A DNA stretch of 64,000 nucleotides from JAWKWA01 sp041397765 (GTDB lineage: Bacteria; Pseudomonadota; Alphaproteobacteria; Rhizobiales; Hyphomicrobiaceae): the NCBI GenBank assembly GCA_041397765.1, contig JAWKWA010000005.1:176426-240425 (forward strand), written 5' to 3'. The position numbers and the translations under genes are program-made. Position 1 is the first letter of the stretch. Each line of letters starts with the position of its first letter. Below are positions 16,848-25,144 of this stretch, piece after piece. A model generated the notes under the pieces. It did not search any database. It was given only the letters and a program-made list of their open reading frames with translations, and was not told the DNA's origin.

Positions 16848-17108
16848 TCAGGCCGCGGCCCCTTGCGCCTTCACGAGAGCGCCGACCCGCTCGACCACCG
16901 AGCCGACCGTCTTGAAGTCCTCGACTTCCTCGTTGGCGTTGTAGGGAATCTCGATGCCGAACTTGTCCTCGATGTCGAACACGATCATGGCCAGATCGAG
17001 CGACTCGATGTCGAGATCCTCGAGCTTCGTCTGAAGCGTGATCTCCTTGTCGGGGCTCTTCATGTGCTTCTTCAGGATCTCGATGATCTTGGTTGCGACG
17101 TCGTCCAT
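16848..17108 (-). CDS. Acyl carrier protein (dedicated, non-housekeeping type)
   Basis: An 86-residue acidic ACP. The phosphopantetheine site is Ser36 in LEDLDIESLDLAMIVFDIED; the family usually has DSLD, here ESLD. The fold follows with KFGIEIPYNANEEVEDFKTVGSVVERV. It is not the long-chain AcpXL of lipid A synthesis, whose flanking sequence differs. It shuttles acyl intermediates in the cytoplasm, probably for the neighbouring KAS II gene. The start at 17108 has AGGGAGACGAGC upstream; a longer frame adds six residues. The 240-base gap before fabF has no gene. Confidence 0.9.
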   Translation of the reverse strand: MDDVATKIIEILKKHMKSPDKEITLQTKLEDLDIESLDLAMIVFDIEDKFGIEIPYNANEEVEDFKTVGSVVERVGALVKAQGAAA

Positions 17109-17423
17109 GCTCGTCTCCCTGACCACGCCCCTGGGGCAGCGGGCGGTCGCTGCGGAACTTTGACCAACCTAGCTAGAGCAGACCGCCGATGAGGGCAAGC
17201 TTGCCGCCGCGAGAAGGCAAATGAGCCGCACGGATGAAATGTCCCCTCCCCCGTCGCGGCCGGCCGCCCCCGCCCGCCGGCCTGCGGGTCGCCGAACGGC
17301 CACTGCGGGCCGGGAACGCCCGTGATATGTCTTTCTTAGGGCCGCCACGCCCAGAATGGCGGGTGCCGATGCGAGCGCCCGCTGCCGGCCGCCGCGCCGC
17401 CCAAGCTGGAGATCGACCGAGCC
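17109..17423. other. Divergent promoter region between acp and the acyl-CoA ligase
   Basis: About 315 bases between two divergently transcribed lipid genes. Short overlapping frames here are shadows. A slightly AT-richer patch at 17150-17180 could hold the acp promoter, and one around 17325-17342 the ligase promoter, but I see no convincing -35/-10 pair or operator. Confidence 0.3.
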
Positions 17424-19148
17424 ATGCCCCACTCCCGCCCTGACGAGACACCGGCCTCGCCCGCCAGCATGCCCTGGCTCGCGCGCTATCCCGCCGGCAT
17501 CGACTGGCACCAGCGCTTCTCGCCCTCGCCCGTGCACGAGATGCTCGACCGCGCCGCCGACCGCTATCCGAGGAAGACCTGCACCCATTTTCTCGGCCGC
17601 GAGATGAGCTATGGCGAGATCCAGCGTCTCGTGAACCATGCGGCGGCGGGCCTGCAGCGGCTCGGCGTCGGCCGGGGTGTCAAGGTCGGGCTCTTCCTGC
17701 CCAACTCGCCGACCTTCGTCGTCGCCTACTACGCGGTGCTGAAGGCCGGCGGCACGGTCGTCAATTTCAATCCGCTCTATTCGCTGGAAGAGCTCGAGCA
17801 CCAGATCCGCGATTCCGGCACCGAGCTGATGGTCACGCTCGACCTGAAGGTGCTGTTCGCCAAGGTCGAGGCGCTGATCGCCAAGGGCATCCTCAAGCGT
17901 GCCGTCGTCGCCTCCTTCGCCTCGCTGCTGCCGGCGGTGAAATCGGCGCTGTTCCGCCTGACCAAGGGCCAGGATCTGGCGAGCCCCGCCTCATCGACGG
18001 TCGCCGACCGTATCGTGCTCCAGGACACGCTCATCGCCAACGACGGCCGTCCCGACCCCGTCGCCATCGATCCCTTCACCGATCTGGCGGTGCTGCAATA
18101 TACCGGCGGCACCACTGGCACGCCGAAGGGCGCCATGCTGACCCACGCCAATGTCACCGTGAATGTCGAGCAGGTGACGGCCTGGTGCCCAGGCCTCGAA
18201 TATGGCGAGGAGCGGGTGATGGGCATCCTGCCCTTCTTCCACGTCTTCGCCATGACCGTCGTCATGAATTTCGGCGTCGCCCGTGCCGCCGAGCTGGTGC
18301 TGATGCCGAAATTCGAGATCATCGAGGCTTTGAAGCTGATCGGCGCCATGAAGCCGACCGTGCTGCCCGGCGTCCCGACGCTCTTCAACGCCATCCTCAA
18401 CAATCCCCGCACCAAGCGCTACGACATGAGCTCGCTGAAGTTCTGCCTGTCGGGCGGGGCCGCGTTGCCGCTCGAGGTGAAGCGCGGCTTCGAGACGCTG
18501 ACCGGGGCCAAGCTCGTCGAGGGCTATGGCCTGTCGGAGACCTCGCCGGTCGCGACCGTCAATCCGCTCGAGGGCCCGGTGAAGGAGGGCTCGATCGGCC
18601 AGCCGCTGCCGGGCACCCGCATCTCGATCCGCTCGCTGGAGGACCCGACGAAGGCGCTCGGCCTCGGCGAGGACGGCGAGATCTGCATCGCCGGACCCCA
18701 GGTCATGGCCGGCTACTGGCAGAAGCCCGAGGACACCGCCGCCGTCATGACGGGCGAGTTCTTCCGCACCGGTGACATCGGCCATATGGACGAGGAAGGC
18801 TTCACCTTCATCGTCGACCGGCTGAAGGACATGATCAACGCCTCCGGCTTCAAGATCTATCCCCGCCGCGTCGAGGAGGTGCTCTACGAGCACCCGGCCG
18901 TCGAGGAGGTGATCGTCATCGGCATCCCCGACCAGTATCGCGGCGAGGCGCCGAAGGCCTTCGTCAAGTTGCGCGACGGCAAGTCCGCGACGCCCCAGGA
19001 GCTGACCGAGTTCGTCCGCCCCAAGCTCTCCAAGATCGAGCTGCCCGCCGAGATCGAGATCAGGTCGAGCCTGCCCAAGACCATGGTCGGCAAGCTCTCG
19101 AAGAAGGAGCTGAAGGCCGAGGAGGCGGCAAAGCGCAAAGGCGGTTGA
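17424..19148 (+). CDS. Long-chain fatty acid--CoA ligase (AMP-binding, FadD type)
   Basis: A 574-residue adenylate-forming enzyme that activates fatty acids to acyl-CoA with ATP. Motifs in order are YTGGTTGTPKGAMLTH (P-loop-like A3, about residues 230-245), LSGGAAL, VEGYGLSETSPV (A5), GEFFRTGDIGHMDEEGFTFIVDRLKDMINASGFKIYPRRVEEVLYEHPAV (A7-A8, written here in pieces) and KTMVGKLSKKELK with the catalytic A10 lysine. The length and N-terminal WHQRFSPSPVHEMLDRAA are typical of the FadD/LcfB group. It is expected at the inner face of the membrane. It faces away from the acp-fabF pair and could feed or recycle their acyl chains. ATG 17424 has GGAG 12-15 bases upstream. Confidence 0.93.
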   Translation: MPHSRPDETPASPASMPWLARYPAGIDWHQRFSPSPVHEMLDRAADRYPRKTCTHFLGREMSYGEIQRLVNHAAAGLQRLGVGRGVKVGLFLPNSPTFVVAYYAVLKAGGTVVNFNPLYSLEELEHQIRDSGTELMVTLDLKVLFAKVEALIAKGILKRAVVASFASLLPAVKSALFRLTKGQDLASPASSTVADRIVLQDTLIANDGRPDPVAIDPFTDLAVLQYTGGTTGTPKGAMLTHANVTVNVEQVTAWCPGLEYGEERVMGILPFFHVFAMTVVMNFGVARAAELVLMPKFEIIEALKLIGAMKPTVLPGVPTLFNAILNNPRTKRYDMSSLKFCLSGGAALPLEVKRGFETLTGAKLVEGYGLSETSPVATVNPLEGPVKEGSIGQPLPGTRISIRSLEDPTKALGLGEDGEICIAGPQVMAGYWQKPEDTAAVMTGEFFRTGDIGHMDEEGFTFIVDRLKDMINASGFKIYPRRVEEVLYEHPAVEEVIVIGIPDQYRGEAPKAFVKLRDGKSATPQELTEFVRPKLSKIELPAEIEIRSSLPKTMVGKLSKKELKAEEAAKRKGG

Positions 19149-19217
19149 GCGCGGCGACCGGGGCCGCCACCCGAGAAGGAGGACCCATCGGGGACGCCGC
19201 CGCATCGTCCAGCCGGT

Positions 19218-19832
19218 TCAGCCCGTCCGGTAGACCGCCACATCCCAGGCGATGCCGGCGGCCTCACTGCCGACCCGCACCTTGTCGACGAGCGGCCAGC
19301 CCGTGGCCTCGAGCCCTTGCCAGATGCGGTCGGCATTGCGCTTCCAGTTGGGCTTGTCGGGGCGCGGCACGACGAGCGAGACGACGACGGCGGCAACTTC
19401 CTGAGCGGCTTCGACCTTGGCCTTCAGCACGCCGACCGGATCGTCGAGAAAATAGAGCGCCTCGGCGCAGACGAGCGCGCCGACCGGGCGGTCCGGCATG
19501 GGGAACGCCTCGATGCTGGTGGTGATCGTCTCGGACGGGATCGGGCTTGCCGGCATGGCGGCGAGCGCCGTCGCCGACAGATCGACACCGATATAGCGCG
19601 TCACCTCGCCCGGCCGCAGCCAGGCGAGCAGCGGACACCGCCCGGCGCCGAGATCGATCACCTCGCCTCGCGCGTGCTGGCCGATCAGTGAGGCCATGAC
19701 CGCGTGGCGGAGCTGCTCGTGCGGCTTCTCGAGGAAGTCCCAGCGGCCCTCGCTGTATTCGCGCTCCCAGTCGTGGCCCCCGCCCGCCGCCCTGCCGCCT
19801 GCCATGTCGCCCGTCCCTTCGCCACTGCTCAT
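19218..19832 (-). CDS. SAM-dependent methyltransferase coupled to the DUF1989 gene
   Basis: A 204-residue methyltransferase-fold protein: EVIDLGAGRCPLLAWL (motif I), YIGVDLSATALAAM (motif II), then VCAEALYFLDD and a C-terminal half with VVVSLVVPRPDKPNWKRNADR. The DLGAGRCPLL form with Cys in the glycine loop is unusual but keeps the essential glycines. The substrate is unknown. ATG 19832 overlaps the stop of the upstream DUF1989 gene by four bases (ATGA), so translation is coupled and the two proteins probably act in one pathway. It ends convergent with the acyl-CoA ligase. Confidence 0.8.
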   Translation of the reverse strand: MSSGEGTGDMAGGRAAGGGHDWEREYSEGRWDFLEKPHEQLRHAVMASLIGQHARGEVIDLGAGRCPLLAWLRPGEVTRYIGVDLSATALAAMPASPIPSETITTSIEAFPMPDRPVGALVCAEALYFLDDPVGVLKAKVEAAQEVAAVVVSLVVPRPDKPNWKRNADRIWQGLEATGWPLVDKVRVGSEAAGIAWDVAVYRTG

Positions 19833-20431
19833 CGCGTCACCACCACCTGGATCGGCGTCGGGTTGAAGTCGTTGCAGGGGTTCAGCACCTGCGGGCAGTT
19901 CGAGATGACCGCCAGCACGTCCATCTCCGCGCGCAATTCCACATGGTCGCCGGCCTTGGAGGCCCCGAGCGCGATCGCCGCCTCCCCCGCCGCCCCGACC
20001 GGCACCGACATGAACCAGTTGATGTTGGGCACGATGTCGCGCCAGCCGAGACCATGGGCGGCGAGCGCCTCGAGGAAGTTCTCCCGGCAGCCCGTGTTCG
20101 CAACGCCGTAGAGCATGCGGTTCGACCACTTGGAGCAGCAGCCGCCGATGGTGTCGTGACCGCCGAACGTGTCGCCGACGATCGTCATCAGGGGATTGGC
20201 ATAGTCGGAATAGAGCACGTGGCCGGTGGTCAGCAGGATGGTGCCGGCCTTCTTGATGGTGTTGGGATGGAAATAGCGCTCGGTGGGGTCGGCGGCGTTG
20301 TAGACGAGGAAGTCGACCGCCTGCCGGCCTTCGAGATCGACGATCCGCAGATGCTCGCCCTTCGCGATCACCCGCGACCACGGCCGCCTCGCCGGGACGA
20401 CCTCGTCATGCACGATGGTCCGATCGCTCAT
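19829..20431 (-). CDS. DUF1989 (urea carboxylase/amidolyase-associated) family protein
   Basis: A 200-residue protein of the DUF1989 family, whose members accompany urea carboxylase or guanidine/urea metabolism genes. Signatures are the GxxxRIVDLEGRQAVDFLVYNA segment, RYFHPNTIKKAGTILLTTGHVLYSDYANPLMTI (in pieces), DTIGGCCSKWSNRMLYG with a double Cys, and CRENFLEALAAHGL with PNINWFMSVPV. Conserved Cys and His suggest a metal or covalent role, but none is proven. No urea carboxylase is seen here; instead the gene is coupled by ATGA overlap to a methyltransferase. The start at 20431 is chosen for family length; an in-frame ATG at 20497 adds 22 residues. Confidence 0.85.
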   Translation of the reverse strand: MSDRTIVHDEVVPARRPWSRVIAKGEHLRIVDLEGRQAVDFLVYNAADPTERYFHPNTIKKAGTILLTTGHVLYSDYANPLMTIVGDTFGGHDTIGGCCSKWSNRMLYGVANTGCRENFLEALAAHGLGWRDIVPNINWFMSVPVGAAGEAAIALGASKAGDHVELRAEMDVLAVISNCPQVLNPCNDFNPTPIQVVVTR

Positions 20432-20692
20432 CTGGCGGGTCTCGCTTCCTGAAAGCCCGTTGAGGAACCATGAGGGAATGCCCGGCGGGCGGATCATGGC
20501 CGGCGCCCGGTGCCTGCGGGGAGGACCTGTCGGCCGGGCCCGAGGGCCGGCGCGTCCCCGTCCGCTCGAGCCATGCGCGCAACGATGCCCTGCCAACAGA
20601 GGCTCGACTTTCCCTGACGGGCCGGACAAAAGCAAGCATGCGCGACGGGACCGGACCTGGAATGGGCCTCGCCAGCAGGAGGATCGGCGCGA

Positions 20693-21958
20693 ATGGCGCA
20701 GGACGATGGCAAGGCGCCGGATGGCGCAGGAGGCACGGGACCCCGCCCCTCGCACGGCGCGACGGTCGTCACCGGTGGCGTCCCGCCTCGTGAGGCACCA
20801 GCCGCGAGCGCCCTCAGGCCGCGGATCGTGCTGCCGCTACTGGCGGGCATCGCCGTTGCCGGCTCGCAGATGTTCATCGTCTCGCCGCTGCTGCCCGACA
20901 TCGCCCGCGATCTCGGCCAGTCGATCAGCAGTCTCGGACTTGCCGTCTCGGGCGGCAGCCTCGGCACGGCGGTCATGGCGGCCCTGTCGGTGCCCGTGCT
21001 CGACCGTTTCCCGAGGGTCGGCGTGCTGACGGGCGCCCTCGCCTTCCTCGCCGCCATGATCGCGCTCGTCGCGGCATCGACCAGTTTTGCGGTGTTCGCG
21101 GTCGCCTTCGCACTCGCCGGCGCCGCCGTCGGCGTGCTCCTGCCGACCACTTATGCGCTCGCCGCCGACATCTCCGCCGAGCACGAGCGCACCCGCCTGC
21201 TCGGCCTCGTCCTGCTCGGCTGGTCGCTGAGCTTCTTCCTGCAGCCGGTTGCCAGCGAATTCGGCGACGTGCTCGGCTGGCGCGGCGCCTTCGCGCTGAT
21301 CGCCGGGGTGGCGCTGCTCACCGCCCTCGCCGACCTGACGCTGCCCCGCCGGGCGCCGGCCGGCACCGGCATCGGCTTTTCCGCCTATGGCGCGGCCCTG
21401 GCGATCCCGGCCGTGAAGCCGCTGCTCGGCGCCTGCGTCGCCTTCATGGCGGCCTTCTATGGCGTCTATCCCTATTGGGGCGCGGCATTCCGCGCCGCCC
21501 ATGGCGGCGATGCCTCGGCGGCGAGCGTGCTGGCGGTCGCCTATGGCGCCGGCTTCATGATCTCCGGTCTCATCGTCTCGCGCTGGCTTGCCCGCTATTC
21601 CACCTGGGTGGTGCTGATCGGCGCGGTCCTTTGCCTCGTTGCCACCTATTCCGTCCTCGGCCGCGCCATCGCCGACGAGCGGTCGATCATCGCCTGGGCT
21701 TTCGGCCTCGGCCTCGTCAACAATGCCGGCCTCTCCTCGCTGATCGGCTCGCTCGCCTCGCTCTCGAACGAGCGGCGCGGCAGCCTGATGGCGATCTATT
21801 CCGCCGTCACCTATGTCGGCTTCACGGTCGGCGCGGCCGCCATGGGGCCGGTGTTCGAGCGCTACGGCATCGGCGTCAACGGTGCCGTCTCTGCCTCGAT
21901 CCTGGTGATGGGGCTGCTGTCCGCGATCATCGCCCGACGCGCCAGCCTGCGCCGCTAG
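20693..21958 (+). CDS. MFS transporter, putative drug/metabolite exporter
   Basis: A 421-residue major facilitator superfamily protein with about 12 hydrophobic segments, the first beginning near residue 45 (IVLPLLAGIAVAGSQMFIVSPLL) after a hydrophilic tail of about 40 residues. The loop between segments 2 and 3 has DRFPRVGVLTG, a degenerate MFS motif A, and YALAADISAEHERTRLLGLVLLGWSLSFFL is a motif C-like region. It is expected in the inner membrane as a proton antiporter. The substrate is unknown; it most resembles YajR/AraJ-type efflux proteins. ATG 20693 is preceded by a strong AGGAGG. Confidence 0.85.
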   Translation: MAQDDGKAPDGAGGTGPRPSHGATVVTGGVPPREAPAASALRPRIVLPLLAGIAVAGSQMFIVSPLLPDIARDLGQSISSLGLAVSGGSLGTAVMAALSVPVLDRFPRVGVLTGALAFLAAMIALVAASTSFAVFAVAFALAGAAVGVLLPTTYALAADISAEHERTRLLGLVLLGWSLSFFLQPVASEFGDVLGWRGAFALIAGVALLTALADLTLPRRAPAGTGIGFSAYGAALAIPAVKPLLGACVAFMAAFYGVYPYWGAAFRAAHGGDASAASVLAVAYGAGFMISGLIVSRWLARYSTWVVLIGAVLCLVATYSVLGRAIADERSIIAWAFGLGLVNNAGLSSLIGSLASLSNERRGSLMAIYSAVTYVGFTVGAAAMGPVFERYGIGVNGAVSASILVMGLLSAIIARRASLRR

Positions 21959-22136
21959 AGGTTGTCCATTCGGTCCGGACGACGGGCGCATCTGCCGCCG
22001 CCCTGCCATGACCGGGCGGCATGGCGGGGCCCGCCTCGGATTGCCGATGGCCGCAAAGCATTGAAAGAGTGAGAAAAAGCGAACGAGCCGCAACGACCCG
22101 GCCGACCGTGCCGCCACCCCCCGCCGCAATCCTCTC

Positions 22137-22150
22137 TTGATCCCGGTCAA
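22137..22150 (+). promoter_or_regulatory. FNR/FixK-type box (TTGAT-N4-GTCAA)
   Basis: TTGATCCCGGTCAA fits the FNR/FixK/FnrL consensus TTGAT-N4-ATCAA in 9 of 10 positions and is the exact form seen upstream of many microoxic genes in rhizobia. Its centre lies about 62 bases upstream of the ATG at 22206, so a transcript starting near 22185 would place it at the class II activation position (-41.5). Confidence 0.75.
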
Positions 22151-22205
22151 GGCCCGATGGGCCCGGCAGGGCGAATGTCCTCTCGCCAATTCGGAGGGCC
22201 TGACC

Positions 22206-22421
22206 ATGCTGTTCGATCGCAAGGACTACAAATATTGCAAACGTGTCGACCGGACCGTGTCGACACTGCAGACCGAGGGGGAGTGCCGCGAGCACCACAA
22301 TTGCGCCGAGGGGCGCTGCCCGCTCGAAACCGATTTCGACCGCCACGCGTTCGACAACATGGTGCGCTCGATCTCGGGGCTCGGCGTCGCCGCCTTGGGC
22401 GCGCGCCGTCCTCGCGACTGA
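22206..22421 (+). CDS. Small Cys-containing protein under a FixK/FNR-type box
   Basis: A 71-residue protein that I do not recognise. It has four cysteines, arranged as YKYCKRVDR, then GECREHHNCAEGRCPLE, with two His between the second and third Cys. This CxxxHHxC...C pattern could bind a metal or a redox centre, but that is inference. The C-terminus is FDNMVRSISGLGVAALGARRP. No signal peptide or membrane segment is visible. The ATG at 22206 has GGAGGG 8 bases upstream, and the longer frame is unsupported. The FixK/FNR box upstream points to induction under low oxygen. Neighbours are an MFS exporter upstream (same strand) and a repeat-rich convergent gap downstream. Confidence 0.75.
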   Translation: MLFDRKDYKYCKRVDRTVSTLQTEGECREHHNCAEGRCPLETDFDRHAFDNMVRSISGLGVAALGARRPRD

Positions 22422-22434
22422 GCCGGCAGCGCTA

Positions 22435-22493
22435 GAGCCTGATCGGTCGAGATGCGAGCGTCCGGGCGAGCATCGAAGGCGTTAATCAGACTC
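22435..22493 (+). repeat. 59-bp element with 9-bp terminal inverted repeats (GAGCCTGAT family), single copy
   Basis: The element begins GAGCCTGAT (22435-22443) and ends ATCAGACTC (22485-22493), inverted repeats with one mismatch. The interior GATGCGAGCG and GAGCATCGA-GGCG-TAATCAG segments match the copies at 36.8-37.1 kb and 40.6 kb. It lies just after the stop of the small Cys protein. Confidence 0.8.
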
Positions 22494-22509
22494 TAGATCA
22501 AAGAGTTAG

Positions 22510-22596
22510 AGCTTGTCCGACACGGCCGAGCCGATTCCAGCCAAGTCGGACATGCTCCGGAGCAGGTTCAGATCAATCGAATTCACGAACCCGCTC
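22510..22596. repeat. Two adjacent hairpins in a convergent gap
   Basis: Hairpin one pairs GAGCTTGTCCGAC (22510-22522) with GTCGGACATGCTC (22546-22558), 12 of 13 positions. Hairpin two pairs GAGCAGGTTC (22560-22569) with GAACCCGCTC (22587-22596), 9 of 10. Both open with GAGC and close with GCTC, resembling the AGAGC-type intergenic repeats of Hyphomicrobiales. They lie between convergent genes and may end transcription from either side. Confidence 0.65.
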
Positions 22597-22705
22597 TAAG
22601 TTACTGATTTTGAGCACGTTCTACCGGCGAGCCGGCTTCCGCGTTCGCCTGGACGTGCTGTAGGGCAGCGCTCGCGACCGCGCCGTCCGCACCCGCACCC
22701 CCGCC

Positions 22706-22760
22706 ACTTGACCACCCGGCATCCCGGAAGCCGCGATTGCGGCGATCCGGGATCTCGCCG
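22706..22760. repeat. REP-like hairpin, family 2 (ATCCCGGAAGCCGCG)
   Basis: The sequence GACCACCCGGCATCCCGG followed by AAGCCGCG, a short loop, and GGCGATCCGGGATCTC forms an inverted repeat (ATCCCGGA...TCCGGGAT). About 50 bases match the reverse complement of 61556-61606 and, less fully, 40690-40745. The rest of 22597-22908 has no supported gene. Confidence 0.7.
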
Positions 22761-22908
22761 TTCCGAGCCTCGACTGGCTCATGTCCGAGCTGGTGGAAAG
22801 CGGCTCGACCATGTCGGACATGCTCTCGATCTTTGTTTTACCGGTCTCGTTCACGGCTTCGATGCCGCCGCGGGCGCCGTCGCGGTCGCACCTGTAGCCA
22901 TCGCCCGA

Positions 22909-23805
22909 TCAGCCACCGGATCGCGCCCGCACCATCTGGATGATCCCGGAGAAGTCGACGCCGCCCGAGCCATCCCCGGCGAAGGCCTCGTAGAGCTGGG
23001 TCGCATGCCGGCCGAGCTCGGTCGCCGCGCCCGACTGACCCGCCGCCTCCTGCGAGAGCCTCAGATCCTTCAGCATCAGCTCGGCGGCAAAACCCGGCTT
23101 GTAGTCGCGATTGGCCGGCGAGGCCGGCACCGGCCCCGGCACCGGACAATAGCTCGTCAGCGACCAGCACTGTCCCGACGACTTCGAGGCGACATCGTAG
23201 AGCTTCTGGGCGTCGAGCCCGAGCTTCTCGGCGAGCACGAAGGCCTCGCCGACCGCGATCATCGAGATGCCGAGGATCATGTTGTTGCAGATCTTGGCGG
23301 CCTGCCCCGTGCCCGCGCCGCCGGTATGGACGACGGTGCGCCCCATCTTCTCCAGGATCGGCCGTGCCCGCTCGAAGGCCGCCGTCTCGCCCCCCACCAT
23401 GAATGTGAGCGTTCCGGCCTCCGCACCCCCGGTTCCCCCCGAGACTGGCGCATCGAGCATCGCAAGGCCCTTCGCGCCGGCCGCCGCCGCCACCTCGCGC
23501 GCCGTCTTCACGTCGATCGTCGAGCAGTCGATCAAGAGCGTGCCCGGCCGCGCCGCGCCGATGACCCCGCCCGCGCCCGCCAGCACCTCGGCGACGTGAC
23601 GCCCCGCCGGCAGCATGGTGATCACCACCTCGGCCGCCGCCGCCGCCTCGCCGGCCGACGAAGCGGCCCGGGCCCCCGCCTTGACCGCCCGCGCCAGCAG
23701 GGCGGGCTGCACGTCGAATGCGAGGACCTCGTGACCGGCCTTCAGCAGATTGCGGAGCATCGGTCCGCCCATATTGCCGGCCCCGATGAAGGCGATGCTT
23801 GTCAT
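22909..23805 (-). CDS. mmsB: 3-hydroxyisobutyrate dehydrogenase
   Basis: A 298-residue NAD-dependent beta-hydroxyacid dehydrogenase that oxidises 3-hydroxyisobutyrate to methylmalonate semialdehyde in valine breakdown. The Rossmann motif is FIGAGNMGGPMLRNLLKAGHEV (read as GAGNMG, residues 8-13); the substrate signature DAPVSGGTGGAEAGTLTFMVGG lies near 118-139; the catalytic lysine is in GTGQAAKICNNMILG; and YKPGFAAELMLKDLRL matches the C-terminal helix. The neighbouring acyl-CoA dehydrogenase, 54 bases upstream on the same strand, completes a valine catabolic pair. Confidence 0.93.
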   Translation of the reverse strand: MTSIAFIGAGNMGGPMLRNLLKAGHEVLAFDVQPALLARAVKAGARAASSAGEAAAAAEVVITMLPAGRHVAEVLAGAGGVIGAARPGTLLIDCSTIDVKTAREVAAAAGAKGLAMLDAPVSGGTGGAEAGTLTFMVGGETAAFERARPILEKMGRTVVHTGGAGTGQAAKICNNMILGISMIAVGEAFVLAEKLGLDAQKLYDVASKSSGQCWSLTSYCPVPGPVPASPANRDYKPGFAAELMLKDLRLSQEAAGQSGAATELGRHATQLYEAFAGDGSGGVDFSGIIQMVRARSGG

Positions 23806-23859
23806 GTCGGCGGTCCTTCTGGTTCGCGGGATGAAGCGAGCGGTCGCCGGCGGTGACGC

Positions 23860-25011
23860 TCAGCCGAGCGCCATGCCGGCGAGCAGCCGGCGCGCGATCA
23901 CCATGCGCATGATCTCGTTGGTTCCCTCGAGGATCTGATGCACCCTGACATCGCGCACCATGCGCTCGAGCGGGAAATCGCGCAGATAGCCATAGCCGCC
24001 ATGGATCTGCAGCGCCTCGTTGCAGATGCGGAACCCCGCATCGGTCGCAAAGCGCTTGGCCATCGCGCAGCGTGCCGTGGCGTCGGGGTCGCGGCGGTCG
24101 AGCGCCTGGGCCGCCCGGCGCACCAGGAGCCGCGCCGCCTCGAGCTCGGTCGCCATGTCGGCGAGCTTGAACTGGGTGGCCTGGAAGGCGGCGATCGCCT
24201 CGCCGAACTGGCGCCGCTCGCCGGCGTAGTCGCGGGCCAGCTCCGTCGCCCGCCGCGCCGCCCCGAGCGAGCAGGCGCCGATATTGACCCGTCCGCCGTC
24301 GAGCCCGGCCATGGCGATGCGGAAGCCCTCGCCCTCCTCGCCGATGCGGTTGGCGACCGGCACCCGCGCGCCCTCGAACAGCACCATCGCGGTCGGCTGC
24401 GCATTCCAGCCGAGCTTGCGCTCCTCGGCGCCGAAGGAGAGCCCGGGCGTTCCCTTCTCGATGAGGATGCAGGAGATGCCCTTCGGCCCCTCGCCGCCCG
24501 TCCGGCACATCACCGCATAGATGTCGGAATGCCCGCCGCCGGAGATGAAGGCCTTGCCGCCGTCGAGCACGTAGTGATCGCCGTCGCGCACCGCCCGGGT
24601 CTTCAGCGAGGCTGCGTCCGATCCCGAGCCCGGCTCCGTCAGGCAGTAGCTGGCGAGGATCTCCATGGCGCAGAGGCGTGGCAGGAAGCGCTGGCGCAAC
24701 GCCTCGCCGCCGAAGCGGTCGATCATCCAGGCGACCATGTTGTGGATCGACAGGAACGCCGCCGTCGTCACGCAGCCCGACGACAATTCCTCGAACAGGA
24801 TCGCCGCATCGAGGCGGGAAAGGCCGGAGCCGCCGACATCCTCTCGCACATAGAGACCGGCAAAGCCGAGCCCGGCCGCCTTGCGAAGCGTCTCGACGGG
24901 AAAATGCCGCTCCTCGTCCCAGCGAGCCGCATTCGGCCACAGCTCCTCCTCGGCGAAGCTGCGGGCGGTCTCCTGGAATGCGATCTGATCCCCGGTCGGT
25001 GCGAAATCCAT
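23860..25011 (-). CDS. Acyl-CoA dehydrogenase, probably isobutyryl-CoA dehydrogenase
   Basis: A 383-residue flavoprotein of the acyl-CoA dehydrogenase family. Visible are YCLTEPGSGSDAASLKTRAV (FAD/substrate contact), FISGGGHSDIYAVMCRTG, RRQFGEAIAAFQATQFKLADM and QIHGGYGYLRDFPLERMVRDVRVHQILEGTNEIMRMVI (in pieces), which carries the catalytic base: Glu in ILEGTNEI. Short-chain and isobutyryl members keep this Glu near the C-terminus, as here. Together with mmsB downstream it fits the second step of valine breakdown. The start at 25011 gives MDFAPTGDQIAFQETAR, the family N-terminus; the frame upstream is unrelated. Confidence 0.9.
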   Translation of the reverse strand: MDFAPTGDQIAFQETARSFAEEELWPNAARWDEERHFPVETLRKAAGLGFAGLYVREDVGGSGLSRLDAAILFEELSSGCVTTAAFLSIHNMVAWMIDRFGGEALRQRFLPRLCAMEILASYCLTEPGSGSDAASLKTRAVRDGDHYVLDGGKAFISGGGHSDIYAVMCRTGGEGPKGISCILIEKGTPGLSFGAEERKLGWNAQPTAMVLFEGARVPVANRIGEEGEGFRIAMAGLDGGRVNIGACSLGAARRATELARDYAGERRQFGEAIAAFQATQFKLADMATELEAARLLVRRAAQALDRRDPDATARCAMAKRFATDAGFRICNEALQIHGGYGYLRDFPLERMVRDVRVHQILEGTNEIMRMVIARRLLAGMALG

Positions 25012-25144
25012 CGGCGGCGTGCTCCTCGGCTCATGAACGGCCGCCGGGGGATCGCGTCTCCCGCGCCCGATGCCGGCCAGATTGTGCCACCGATCCGCGC
25101 TCGACACCAATCGGGCAAAGGTCGTGCTTGGACGCGGCCGCGGC

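Noticed and set aside
22621..22854. Minus-strand 77-codon frame (MNETGKTKIESMSDM...) as a gene
   Set aside because: It overlaps the REP-like hairpin, has no clear ribosome site, and resembles no family.
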